Positions 11,701 to 22,447 of a DNA stretch of 64,000 bases are shown here, in pieces. The notes below the pieces were generated by a model. The model ran no database searches. It saw only the letters and a program-made list of their open reading frames with translations, and was not told the origin of the DNA. A program made the translations under genes and the position numbers. The stretch is from Luzula sylvatica. Lineage: Eukaryota; Streptophyta; Magnoliopsida; Poales; Juncaceae. How positions within the stretch are numbered: position 1 is the first letter of the stretch; every line of letters begins with the position of its first letter. The stretch is from assembly GCA_946800325.1 (NCBI GenBank), contig OX326961.1:9092655-9156654 (forward strand), read 5' to 3'.

Positions 11701-13015
11701 AAAAATGCAATATTAGAAGGTGATTAGAACTCAGTTTAGTCTAATTCTTTCATACAGGCCATTGGATCTATCTAACACTCATCTATACCATCAATTACTT
11801 TAGCATGCCCATTATCACTTATCTCAACTGGGCTTTATCTACTTAAAAGTAACTAAGCCAACTAATTCCACTAAAACCCTAAATACAATCGGGTCTTGGA
11901 GTCTTTATCTTTTTTATTTAAACTCTTTAAACTTTTTCATTCAGTGTCTCCTGTAATATTTTTGCAATTTAGGTATTTCTTTGTTCATTTTTTAAATCAA
12001 AACTCGTCTAGGTAAAATTTATCTTTCAAGTGGTTTATAACTTATTAAAATGTTGAAAAGCTATCTACTAAAACCCGAAATCTTGGAAAAGCTTAACCTG
12101 TTTCAGTATGCTTGCTTCATTTTTCTTAAATCGCCGTGACCCTTTTATACTATCTCCTCTTTAAATAGCCAACAAAAATTTAAAAATAAACAAAATAATT
12201 AACAAATTTAGTTGGAAGAACAAAATAATTATCAAACTTGGTTGGCAAAAAAAAAAAAAAATTAACAAACTTGACAAGAAAAAATTAAAAACCCACTACT
12301 GAGGGAGAAGCTTATAATTTTCTATTTTTTTACCCAAAGTCATGGACCTCTCCATGCAATGTGTAAATCGAACTGTAGAATATTATTACGTGGCTTCTTC
12401 TGGAGGTAAACAAGTATTCAATTCACTCTTTAAAAGATAAAACAAATTCATGAAATGTGGAACTACACGTCTTGATTTACCCACAAAAAAATAAATTAAA
12501 ATAAGAACAAATTATAATCATAGGTTTGTGAAATAGTATTATCTTTCCTATTAAAAAAAATAAAAAAGAATACTATTATCTTGGGACTGCTACAGCATAT
12601 TGACTATTTTCTCAATTTCTAACATTTTTTCCAAATTATTCCCCAATTGACTCTTCAAAATGGATATTTTTCTGTAAACGTACAAAACAATTATTGTTTT
12701 TTTGCACTCATTTGATATAATCTACATCTTTTTCTACCAACCAAGAACAAAAAATGTGATCAGATATTAAATCTGAATTTACATTAATTATAATCGTGTT
12801 AGATAAGCCATAATATTGTATTAAAGTTCAAATTTAATCTTAATTTACAATAATTAGTGGACCAGCACAAATTTAACTGCAAGACCAAATGATTTCAATT
12901 AATTGATATGTTTCATTGAAAAAAAAAAAATACTCGACAAAGCTAAATCTTACATTAAGTAGAGAGATCATTGACAACAAACAAGAGGTGAAAAGACATA
13001 TTTCACCATTATCGG
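11701..13015. other. AT-rich spacer
   Basis: Long A/T-rich stretch with several poly(A) runs (12245-12260, 12919-12930). No exon, RNA gene or element boundary was supported. Confidence 0.35.
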
Positions 13016-13129
13016 TTACCAGTTTATCACATATCACTTGTCAGAGATGAAAGATTATATTCATAATATGCTTAATTCCATAAGAGGATTGCTTTCTTAT
13101 TTTTTTAACGAAAAAATTGACAAATGTTA

Positions 13130-13330
13130 AATCTGATTTTGTGGGATCGATCGTGTGATTTAGATCGGACGGCTGAGACGTTATTTGGACAGCCTCTCTG
13201 CCCAATGGGCTTTGGGCAAGCCCCGATCCCGGAGAGAGAAAGGTCAATCTGGAAAGAGAGAGAATTGAAAACAAGAGAGGTGAGGTGAGTGAAGAGCGGT
13301 AGAAAATTACACCTATACCCTTTTACGAGG
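13130..13330. promoter_or_regulatory. GC-richer segment with clustered TGGGC motifs
   Basis: Between 13195 and 13230 there are overlapping, partly palindromic TGGGC/GCCCA motifs (GCCCAATGGGCTTTGGGC). These are the type known as site II elements, bound by TCP factors in plant promoters. GA-rich leader-like tracts follow (13235-13290). No downstream coding exon was identified on either strand, so promoter status is a guess from composition. Confidence 0.25.
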
Positions 13331-13767
13331 GTTGTTATTTATTTACTTTTGACATGCCTCCTTGATTCTTGATCTGAAAAATATACAAGAATGATATTTA
13401 ATTTATTTTTATTTCGTAGACAATGCTATTAAGCCTAGAAGACTGACTATATTTGTTAAATCAAGACTCAGGAGTAATTATTAAACACAAGAACCCCAAC
13501 CCAAACAAATCCAACGCCGTAGACTATTATTATTCAGCTTTTTACCCACAACGAACCAGACTTACCAATTACCAGATATATCATTCAAATTAACATACTT
13601 TTCACGACACGCCTCCAACGTGTCCCTTTATATAAAATTCTATAAAATTCTGTAAAATAGTATATTGACAGTGTATAGAAATAGATACATGGCATGCGGG
13701 TCAGCCTGGATTTACTCACTAATTGTTTGTTACACATTCTGTAGTTTTAGGCTCTGTTCTTTTACCG

Positions 13768-14000
13768 TTTAAAAGTTTTTTTTTTTTTTTGAAAATCACC
13801 CGTAGGCTAATATTGGAATAGAGGAAAGAACAAATACAAAGGGTTCGTCCAAATAACAATATTGGACCATAACAAAAAAGTCTATCATAATAACACGCTA
13901 ACCAACTAGAAAATAACTTAAATCCTAAAGGAGACTGGGTATCCCCTATCTTGACCAGCAGCAGATAAATGCCTTAAAAACCATAATATAAGCGGTCGCG
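13768..14000 (-). mobile_element. Possible 3' end of a retroposon (minus strand)
   Basis: A 14-15 base T run (13777-13790) followed by GAAAATCACCCGTAGGC fits the reverse complement of a poly(A)-tailed LINE or SINE end. The body has no coding capacity and no target duplication was found. Confidence 0.3.
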
Positions 14001-14002
14001 AA

Positions 14003-14006
<4 letters not shown>

Positions 14007-14044
<38 letters not shown>
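14007..14044. repeat. (GA)19 microsatellite
   Basis: Perfect alternating AG for 38 bases. Confidence 0.95.
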
Positions 14045-14047
<3 letters not shown>

Positions 14048-14344
14048 AGAGAAAGGAGTTTGGGTTGGGCTGCATTGTGGTTGCAGTAGGACTTCGTCGT
14101 TTCCCCACCATAATATAAGCACTAAACATAATTTATCAGAGAGTTAGTGAGACCCATTCAACAATTATTTAGTTTTTTACAGAACGTATTTTTTTTAATT
14201 TTTTGTTAACAAAGGGAGCCCTTTACTTGGGTCAGTTTTATTGATTTTTGAGGATTTAGAGGCAAAATTTGCATATTTGTTCAATAGATATATATTGATG
14301 TTATTTACTTGAAGGTGGAATAATTGTATGGAGTTTATTATTTT

Positions 14345-14735
14345 GTTCTAATACAATGGTAAAATATTTTTTCATATTTTTTTTTTCTTACTTGGAGCCC
14401 AGTTTGAATTTGTATGATGTTAGGGCCCATATAGGCATATAAGTTTGAGATCAATTTTTGGAGTATTAAAGTATGCAGGTTTGTTATTAATGGAGTAACT
14501 GAAAATATTTTTTCATATTATTTCTTTTCTTACTTGGAGTCCATGTTTGAATTTGTATGATGTGTTTTTTTTGTTGTTGAGAAAAGGCCCTTAGGCCTAA
14601 ATTTGTATGATGTTAGGGCCCATATAAGTATATAAGTTTGAGATGAATTTTCGAAGTATTAAAGTATGCAGGTTTGTTTTGTTAATGGAGTAACTAAAAA
14701 TATTTTTTCCATTTTTTCTTTCTTAATTTTTCAGT
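14345..14735. repeat. Tandem duplication with a 36-bp retroposon scar
   Basis: A unit of about 165 bp, with landmarks TTGAATTTGTATGATGTTAGGGCCC and AGTATTAAAGTATGCAGG read in pieces, is present twice. The second copy is interrupted by 36 extra bases (14564-14599) flanked by the 14-bp duplication AATTTGTATGATGT (14550-14563 and 14600-14613). The uninterrupted first copy supplies the empty site. Confidence 0.85.
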
Positions 14736-15410
14736 ATATGCAAGTATTTTTAACAATGTTGTAATGATAATAAAATATTGGAGGAAATCAATAAGACATC
14801 AAGAGTATAATTAGAGCTTGCGGTTTTGCGAATACTAAAAAAAAATATATGCAAGAAACACGGATAACCAAAATTGTACGAATTTATATGAAACTGATTG
14901 TTGAGCGAAATTTTTTTAAGATTTGTATATGATATTTTTTAGAATTTTTTTTGAATTTGGACGAATTTTTGTATATGAAATTTTTGGAGAGGGGGAATTA
15001 GAGTGAAACTAGAATATCAAGATGAGACAAAGTTTAATTCATTGTTTGGCATATGAAATTAGCGGCGAATTTCAGAGTGAAAGTAATTATTATTTCTTTT
15101 TTTAGGATAAATCTGACTCCACAAAAACTTGGAGTGCGAAGATGATGAAAAATCCAAAACCAATTAAGACAATTAATTAATTAATTAATTAAATACTTAT
15201 AACAAATTCAATTTTAACTATAATGCAATTTCATTGTGATAAATAAATATTGTTTCTCAAATATTTTCGATATATATTTTATTAATTAATATTATAATAT
15301 TATTGAAATTAATACGATAATATTACTACAATTAATAATATTATGATAATTTTATATTGTAATAATGTTATATTGTAATCATATTATTAATTTTTTTAAA
15401 CTAATTTTAT
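14736..15410. other. AT-rich spacer
   Basis: Nothing recognised except a (TTAA) run at about 15170-15192. Confidence 0.35.
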
Positions 15411-15482
<72 letters not shown>

Positions 15483-15600
15483 ATAATAATAAAATATTAT
15501 AATACCATAATAATAAGAATAATAAGAATAATAATATATAATAATAAGAAGAAGAAGAAGAAGAATAATAATAATATAATAACATAATAATAATAATATT
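15411..15600. repeat. (TAA)n / (GAA)n compound microsatellite
   Basis: A pure AAT run of about 70 bases is followed by interrupted AAT, a short GAA run (15547-15563), then more AAT. All frames here are shadows. Confidence 0.95.
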
Positions 15601-15699
15601 ATAATAATTTAATATTATGATAATTTTTTTGGATTGGGTCTTTGATCCCATTAAAATATTATGATAATACTATTATATTGTATTAATTTTAATCAAACA

Positions 15700-15890
15700 T
15701 TAGTTTTACATTTTCAATAACGAAATTCCAAAATTTTGTAAACAACCAAACATAAAATTATATTTTTCAGAATCTTATAATTTGGTCATCCAAACTAACT
15801 GCGGAATAACTAATTCCAGAACTTTTTACTCCACCTTATAATCCGATTTCACTCTACTAATTCCGTTTGCCAAACAGCTCCTAAAATAAA
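15700..15890 (-). mobile_element. One end of a TTTGGC-type MITE
   Basis: The right side ends with GCCAAACAGCTCCTAA. The complementary strand reads GGAGCTGTTTGGC followed by GAATTAGTAGAGTGAAATC, a form typical of plant MITE termini. A paired left end was not found. Confidence 0.3.
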
Positions 15891-16218
15891 TCAATATGTT
15901 TGGAAATACCAGAAATAACACCTTCGACTTTTCAAAAATTAAGAGATTGAAAAATTAATCACATTTCAAAACTTGAGATCAGTTAGACAATTAACCACCG
16001 GTTAAATAATTGAAGTCCTCCAATTTATTCAAACCTTAATAGCTCCCATTCAACAGTATCATTAAATCTTTTATTTTTTGCAATATAGACCAATTCTTTT
16101 AAGTAAATAAGAAAAGTAACGAGGTATTTGTGAAAATGACAGGTATGACCGGTTAGTCTCCTTATTTCTATCATACACCTAAAATTATACATTTAATTAT
16201 ATTCGATATCGTATTGGA

Positions 16219-16223
16219 AATAG
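16219..16223. repeat. Target-site duplication AATAG (left)
   Basis: Identical to 18132-18136. It flanks the LTR element and marks its insertion. Confidence 0.9.
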
Positions 16224-18131
16224 TGTTGGGGCGGCGGCAACGATCCGGCACCGTCCCGTGAATAAAAATAAATTCAATTTGCCCGTACAAAACGGACCGT
16301 AATAACTATGTGAATTCAACCGAATAATCTTAATCAAAATCGTACCTTAACCGTATGTGGAAGCGTATGGAATCCGTCCGAATTGATGTCGCGACATCAC
16401 CGTTGTTGCGTTCATGAAACCTTAGTCGCAAAGATTTGGAATTCCAAGCACTTTATGATCTCCAATTTGAAGAATCCTTCGGTTTCTTTTCTCCTATGTA
16501 TCTCTCTCTTTTCTTAATGGAATGGAAAAGAGAATGGCAGAATTTTTATCTTATCATATGTGCTTGGGACCAATTTGTTTTTATAGCCACAAGGCATCTT
16601 TTCACAAAGACGTGCATTTTGGGCTCCCTAATGTGAATTTTCTAATTCAGCCCATCATAGAAAATAGAAGCACCACCCACAATATTCTACACATCAAAAG
16701 GCCCACAACTTAATTGACATATTTAATGCTTAATTTTATAAATAAAATTCATCACTATATTTTAAGCATATAAATGACAATATTACAACACATAATATTT
16801 TACATATAAGTCCAATGTTGGAATAATGTTCCAACAATCTCCCACTTGGACTATATGTAATTCCTTATAATTACGTATTGACCATAAATCGAAATACACG
16901 TACTTATTTGTCATAAAAAACCTTATGCGTCCCTAACCAATTCCGTCCATCAATAATATCAACGTAGGATCAAAGCGGATTTCGTTACATTTAACGCAAC
17001 TAAACCTTCAATGGTCACATACACTAATACAACTGAATTACATGAATCATGATGTGGATGTGTAGCATGGAAATTTCATATAATGTGATCTTAACATGCC
17101 TATTTCCAACTTGGTCCTCCTAAAAAATAAATTTCGTGAGATTCTTAAAATCGTCTCCTTTAATAACTTAATGAGACAAACCGTCTCCTTTAATAACCTA
17201 ATGAGACAAACCGTCTCCTTCAAAACTGCATTGAGACAATCCGTCTCCTTTAATACCTTATGAGACAAACCGTCTCCTTTAAACTATATTGAGACGAACC
17301 TTATCTAAATCAGAGTAAATTGATAAATATATCTTTAATTCTGCAGAATAACCATAATACCGAAAACTTGAAAACTTTATAACCTTATCATATGTGTATG
17401 ACATATGTTTATATCACGTGTCTATATCATAATAACTGTACAAATATTTACTCCCACTATAACTGAATATCCTTAACCGAAATTACACCCATATAAACAA
17501 CGTCTTGCTTATATCACGTGTCTGATACCAATTGTTGGGGCGGCGGCAACGATCCGGCACCGTCCCGTGAATAAAAATAAATTCAATTTGCCCGTACAAA
17601 ACGGACCGTAATAACTATGTGAATTCAACCGAATAATCTTAATCAAAATCGTACCTTAACCGTATGCGGAAGCGTATGAAATCCGTCCGAATTGATGTCG
17701 CGCCATCACCGTTGTTGCGTTCATGAAGATTTGGAATTCCATGCACTTTATGATCTCCAATTTGAAGAATCCTTCGGTTTCTTTTCTCCTATGGATCTCT
17801 CTCTTTTCTTAATGGGATGGAAAAGAGAATGGCAGAATTTTTATCTTATCATATGTGCTTGGGACCAATTTGTTTTTATAGCCACAAGGCATCTTTTCAC
17901 AAAGACGTACCTTTTGGGCTCCCTAATGTGAATTTTCTAATTCAGCCCATCATAGAAAATAGAAGCACTACCCACAATATTCTACACATCAAAAGGCCCA
18001 CAACTTAATTGACACATTTAATTCTTAATTTTATAAATAAAATTCATCACTATATTATATGCATATAAATGACAATATTACAACACATAATATTTTACAT
18101 ATAAGTTCAATGTTGGAATAATGTTCCAACA
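16224..18131 (-). mobile_element. Small non-autonomous LTR retrotransposon, complete (TRIM/LARD type)
   Basis: Two direct repeats of 613 bp (16224-16836) and 599 bp (17533-18131) begin TGTTGGGG and end TTCCAACA on the plus strand. They differ mainly by a 14-bp indel and scattered substitutions. On the minus strand, just after the LTR at 17533, the sequence TGGTATCAGA matches the usual plant initiator-Met tRNA primer site. Just before the other LTR, AAGTGGGAGAT (16837-16850) is a polypurine tract. So the element runs on the minus strand, with its 5' LTR at 17533-18131. The internal part is only about 696 bp and has no gag or pol, so the element depends on other elements for movement. Five-base duplications AATAG flank it exactly. 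It sits inside the satellite of the fold-back element. Confidence 0.93.
17145..17295 (-). repeat. 30-bp tandem repeats inside the LTR element
   Basis: Four to five units around GAGACAAACCGTCTCCTTTA. Each unit pairs GAGAC with GTCTC as an inverted motif. Read on the minus strand, an open frame (17268-17047, 73 codons) contains decapeptide repeats LKETVCLIRL / LKETVCLIKL. No homologous protein is recognised, and the open frame follows simply from the unit being a multiple of three. Confidence 0.8.
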
Positions 18132-18136
18132 AATAG
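18132..18136. repeat. Target-site duplication AATAG (right)
   Basis: Matches 16219-16223. Confidence 0.9.
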
Positions 18137-18139
18137 AAC

Positions 18140-19130
18140 ATCGGTTATTTTATTTGTATTCAAAATCTGATATTCAATATTGCATACCATATTTGTATTC
18201 GAAATCATATATCGAATATCGAATAACACATTCATATATAATTATATATACTCGTATCTGAAATCGGATACCGAATAACATATTCGTATCCGAGATCGCA
18301 TATCGAATATCATATGTATATGTATTTGTATTCGAAATCTGATATCGTATTCATACACATATTTATAACATAAATCGGATACCGTTCGTAACCGAAATTG
18401 CATATAAGATATCGTATTTGTATATGTATTCATATCCGAAATCGGATATCGAATATTGTATCAAAAACGGATATCAAATACAGGATATTGTATTCATATT
18501 TGTATCCAAAATTGAATATTGTATACCGTATTGGTATTTGAGATCGCATATGTGATACCGTATTCGTATATGTATTCATGTCCCAAATCGGATACTATAT
18601 TTGTATTCGTATCTAAAATCGATTATCGATTATTGGGTACGGTATTCATATTTGTATTCAAAATCGGATATCAAATATCGGATATCATATTCGTATCCGA
18701 AGTCGCATATCGTATATCGTATTCGAAATGAGATATATTCGAGATCGGATGCCGAATATGTCGTATTCGAAATACGATATATGATATTTCGAATATGAAT
18801 ACGATATTCGATATGTTACTTCGGATACGAATACAATATTCGATATCCAATTTTGGATACAAATACGAATATGATATACGATATTCGATATCTGATTTCA
18901 TATACAAATATATATACCAATGCAGTATCCAATATGCAATTTCGGATACAAATACGATATTCGATATTTTATTTTGGATACAAATATGATATCCGTTATG
19001 CGATTTTGAATGCTAATATGGTAATTGATAGCCAATTTTGGATTCGAATACGGTATTCGTCATTCGATATCCGATTTTGATTACTAATATAATACGTGAG
19101 CGATATTTGATTTCGGATATGAATACGAAA
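18140..19130. repeat. Degenerate ATATCGAAT / TCCGAAATCGGATATC satellite
   Basis: About 1 kb of short, diverged units built from ATTCGTATCCGAAATCGGAT and GATATCGAATA. Up to about 18770 units read in one orientation; beyond it they read as the reverse complement (GAATACGATATTCGATATCC). Many units are internally palindromic. All open frames here, on both strands, are shadows with Ile/Tyr/Arg/Ser-rich translations. Confidence 0.85.
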
Positions 19131-19607
19131 TAGTAGAATTTTAAGTGTTAATACAAAATATGGAGGCTAACTAGTTATATCTGTCACTTTTACTGATTTT
19201 CTTGGTTGATTGAAATCTATGATCTGTACTAAAAAAATGAAGGGTTTAGTGGCGCCCTGGGTGTAGGCTAACTTAAATTATTTAATTATGACAGGGAAAT
19301 TGAGGATTTAATTATCTAATTGATCTCGACTTTTAAAATGCAAATAATTTTTCAACCTCTCGAGGGTGTGATACTTATTTCATGTATTTCCAAACATGTT
19401 TGTTTATTCAGGTGAAAACCATATTTGGTCACCGTTTTAACATTTTCTCTATTTCGTAAGTCCAATGTTGTTACAAGAGTATATATGATATTTTTTTTGT
19501 TTCTTAGGATTATAAATGACATTAAAGATGATATCGTGACACAAAAATAGAAAATTGTATATTGTTTTGCGGATACGATTTAGAGAAGTTCATGTTTTGT
19601 TAAATTA

Positions 19608-20490
19608 TATCTTATATATAAAGTAAACAAAATTCTTGATCATACATGAGGCCACATCACCTCCTTACATTTTGGTCTATTTTTATTTGCATTTTGATCC
19701 TTTTTTATTATATCTTATATATAAAGTAAACAAAATTCTTGATCATACATGAGGCCACATCACCTCCTTACATTTTGGTCTATTTTTATTTGCATTTTGA
19801 TCCTTTTTTATTCTATCTTATATATAAAGTAATCTATCTTATCTATAAAGTAAACAAAATTCTTGATCATACATGAGGCCACATCACCTCCTTACATTTT
19901 GGTCCCTTTTTATTTATATTTTGATCATTTTTTTATTCTATCTTATATATAAAGTAAACAAAATTCTTGATCATACATAAGGCCACATCATCTCCTTATA
20001 TTTTAGTCCTTTTTTATTTACATTTTGATCTTTTTTTTATTCTATCTTATATATAAAGTAATCGATGTTATATATAAAGTAAACAAAATTCTTGATCATA
20101 CATGAGGCCACATCACCTCCTTGTATTTTGGTCCTTTTTTATTTATATTTTGATCATTTTTTATTCTATCTTATATATAAAGTAAACAAAATTCTTGATC
20201 ATACATGAGGCCACATCATCTCCTTATATTTTAGTCCTTTTTTATTTAAATTTTGATCATTTTTTTATTCTATCTTATATATAAAGTAATCTATCTTATA
20301 TATAAAGTAAACAAAATTCTTGATTATACATGAGGCCACATCACCTCCTTACATTTTGGTCCTTTTTTATTTATATTTTGATTCTTTTTTATTTTATCTT
20401 ATATATAAAGTAAACACAATTCTTGATCATATACATGAGGCCACATCACCTCCTTACATTTTGGTTCTTTTTTATTTACATTTTGATCAT
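19608..20490 (+). repeat. Tandem array of Helitron 5' ends, ~100-125 bp x8
   Basis: Each unit starts CTTATATATAAAGTAA, continues with TTCTTGATCATACATGAGGC, CACATCACCTCC and a TTTTGGTCC/TTTTGATC tail. In two or three places a short partial unit (TATATATAAAGTAATC) is inserted between full units, showing repeated unequal joining. Confidence 0.9.
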
Positions 20491-20960
20491 TTTTTCTTAT
20501 TTTATATTTTGGCCTTTTTTTAGTTTATTTACATTTTGGTCCTTTTTTGCATTTTGATCCTTTTTTTTTATATTTTGGTCCTTTTTTATTTACATTTTGA
20601 TCTTTTTTTATATTTTGGTCCTTTTTTCTTATTTTATATTTTGGTCCTTTTTTTTAGTTTATTCACAGTTTGGTCCTTTTTTACATTTTGATATTTTTTT
20701 CCTATTTTATATTTTGGTCATTTTTTACATTTTGATTTTTTTTTTTTGATCCTTTATTTACATTTTGGTCCTTTTTTATTTACATTTTGGTCCTTTTTTA
20801 CATTTTCGTCCTTTATTTTGGTCTTTTTTTGGTTTATTTACATTTTGGTCATTTTTTACATTTTGATCCTTTTTTCCTATTTTATATTTTTGTCCTTTTT
20901 TTACATTTTGATCTTTTTTTATATTTTGGTCATTTTAATCATTTTTTCTTATTTTTCAAT
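20490..20960 (+). repeat. Degenerate TTTTGGTCC(T)nATTTACA repeats
   Basis: Short units of 17-30 bases alternate TTTTGGTCCTTTTTT and TTTTGATC with TATTTA(C/T)A spacers. They correspond to the inverted GACCAAAATGTAAAT units in Helitron B copy 1. Confidence 0.85.
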
Positions 20961-21530
20961 TTTTTTTTTAATTTTGCTCATTGGGCAGGGTTATGTATGC
21001 AATTTCGTAAGTTCAATTTTTTTTTTTTTTTGTAATTTTCCTTTTTACCCATTTTTTTACTTTTTACATTTTGGTCCTTTTTTTGCTTTTCAATTTTTGT
21101 TGGTATTTGCTCATATTGCACGGGTATATATGAAATTTTGTGACCGCAAATTTATGCGAGTTTTTTTTTATCATTTGCCCGTTGTATCCATATGACACAT
21201 TGGGATCCTTTAATGAACCGTAACTATAATGCATCTCTTGACATCAAATATATTTGCGAATATGTCATGATTATATTAATCGATTTTAAAAGCACTTGAA
21301 CAAATGCTATTTATACAAATTATATCAGAAAATAATATACGTGATAGATTAATTTCATGAATCTTATGCATCTATTAACATCATGATATTTGCAAATATG
21401 TCATGATTATATTAATTTAGTTCAAACGCACGCACGTTAATTCGCACACGAGTTAATTCTATTTAAATAATTATATAAAAAACATGTAAAAAATAGATAT
21501 GTTGTCCTGCGCAATTGCGCGGGGAGAATT

Positions 21531-22169
21531 AAATATAGAGCAAGAGGTTACATGAGAGTTAATTCTGAATTAATGTTAAGCTGGCATAATCAAATATTCT
21601 TAATTAAATAAAGTTAGAACATAAAAACCGCCAAGAAAAACAAATCTTAGAAAAATAAATTGGGGACGTAGATTAATTAATGGGCATAACACACGCATGG
21701 AGAGAAAGGGAAAGGAGAAGAAAAATGCAACAAAAATAGAGAGGAGGAAGACACATTGACATGGAGACTAATTGAATTAGAAATTCCCTTTGAACATGTG
21801 CCTGAACTCTTTCAATTTTTTCTTCACGGTTCTTGTACGTGCATTTCACACTATTGGTTCAATTGGGGAGAGTGGAAAAGGGACATAAAAAGATAAAGTA
21901 ATTCAGGATATAAACATATAATTGTAATTTCAAATATTTGTAGTCAGATTTTACGATATTAATATTTCGACAAATTTGTTATGCTTTGAATTTTGAGAGG
22001 ATAAATATGATAGTTTATGATTAGAAAGATAACAAAAAATTGTTTTGGCATTTACATTCTCGTACACAAATTGGGGTATCGGTATTCTGGGTATTCTGTC
22101 AAAGGTGACCCCAAGATTATTTTGGTAATCTTTAGACACACAATTAACCCTAAACGAATTCATCCAAGC
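21531..22169. other. AT-rich spacer
   Basis: No supported feature. The segment 22075-22169 is slightly less AT-rich but no reading frame could be supported. Confidence 0.35.
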
Positions 22170-22177
22170 CCAAGATC
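22170..22177. repeat. 8-bp target duplication CCAAGATC (left)
   Basis: Identical to 24697-24704; the length fits hAT insertion. Confidence 0.9.
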
Positions 22178-22447
22178 TAGGGATGTCAATGGTGTGGATA
22201 TTGCCCGAACCGACCCGAACCGTATCCGAAAAAATATCCGGATTCGAAAAAAATATCCGAATCCCGGTGGATCCGGATATGGATCTGGTTGCTAATTTTA
22301 AGATCCGGAACCGGATTCGATATTCGGTTTTGGTGCAGGAACCGGATCCGTGTTCCGGATCCGGGTATTTTTAGGATCCGGATACTCGAAACTAGATTCG
22401 AGTATCCGAAATCGGATCCGGATACTCATATTATATATTATTTTTAT

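Larger units (their letters stand above)
15885..19425. mobile_element. Fold-back element with satellite arms, split by an LTR retroelement
   Basis: Outer segments 15895-16050 and 19265-19420 are inverted copies of each other, sharing GTTTGGAAATAC and a diverged TTGAAAAATTA block. Inner segments 16140-16195 and 19135-19190 are also inverted copies, with GGAGACTAACCGGTCATACCTGTCA matching GGAGGCTAACTAGTTATATCTGTCA when read in pieces. Between them lies a degenerate satellite that changes orientation near 18770. Removing the LTR element at 16224-18131 and one target duplication leaves about 1.6 kb, nearly symmetrical around the orientation switch. This is the architecture of a fold-back or long-TIR (possibly Mutator-like) element. 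No transposase frame is present, and the outer ends and target duplication are not certain. Confidence 0.65.
19607..21530 (+). mobile_element. Helitron B, copy 2, with amplified 5' terminus
   Basis: The 3' part (about 21235-21524) is an inverted match to Helitron B at 9553-9830. It ends with the same hairpin, CCTGCGCAATTGCGCGGGG (21506-21524). The canonical CTAG after the hairpin is missing (GAGAATTAAATATAG), so the 3' tip is mutated or lost. The 5' end TCTTATATATAAAGTAAAC followed by ATTCTTGATCATACATGAGG occurs about eight times between 19608 and 20440. Between the repeats and the conserved 3' part lie hundreds of bases of degenerate TTTTGGTCCTTTTTTATTTA units. No protein is encoded; long frames rich in Phe/Leu/Tyr are shadows. 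Confidence 0.8.

Noticed and set aside
11875..11890. Telomere-type repeat (AAACCCTAA)
   Set aside because: There is only a single occurrence, not tandem. It is also a common short motif in plant leaders.
16436..18008. Pairs of similar 63-79-codon frames
   Set aside because: They are the same stretch in the two LTRs of one retroelement. LTRs are not expected to encode protein and the frame has no known motif.
18140..19130. CRISPR-like appearance of repeated short palindromic units
   Set aside because: Units are diverged, vary in length, have no distinct spacers, and the DNA is plant nuclear. It is a degenerate satellite.
20746..21195. 149-codon frame, the longest in the window
   Set aside because: It is made almost only of Phe, Leu, Tyr, Ile and Trp from TTTTGGTCCTTTTTT-type repeats inside a Helitron. 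It is a low-complexity shadow, not a membrane protein.
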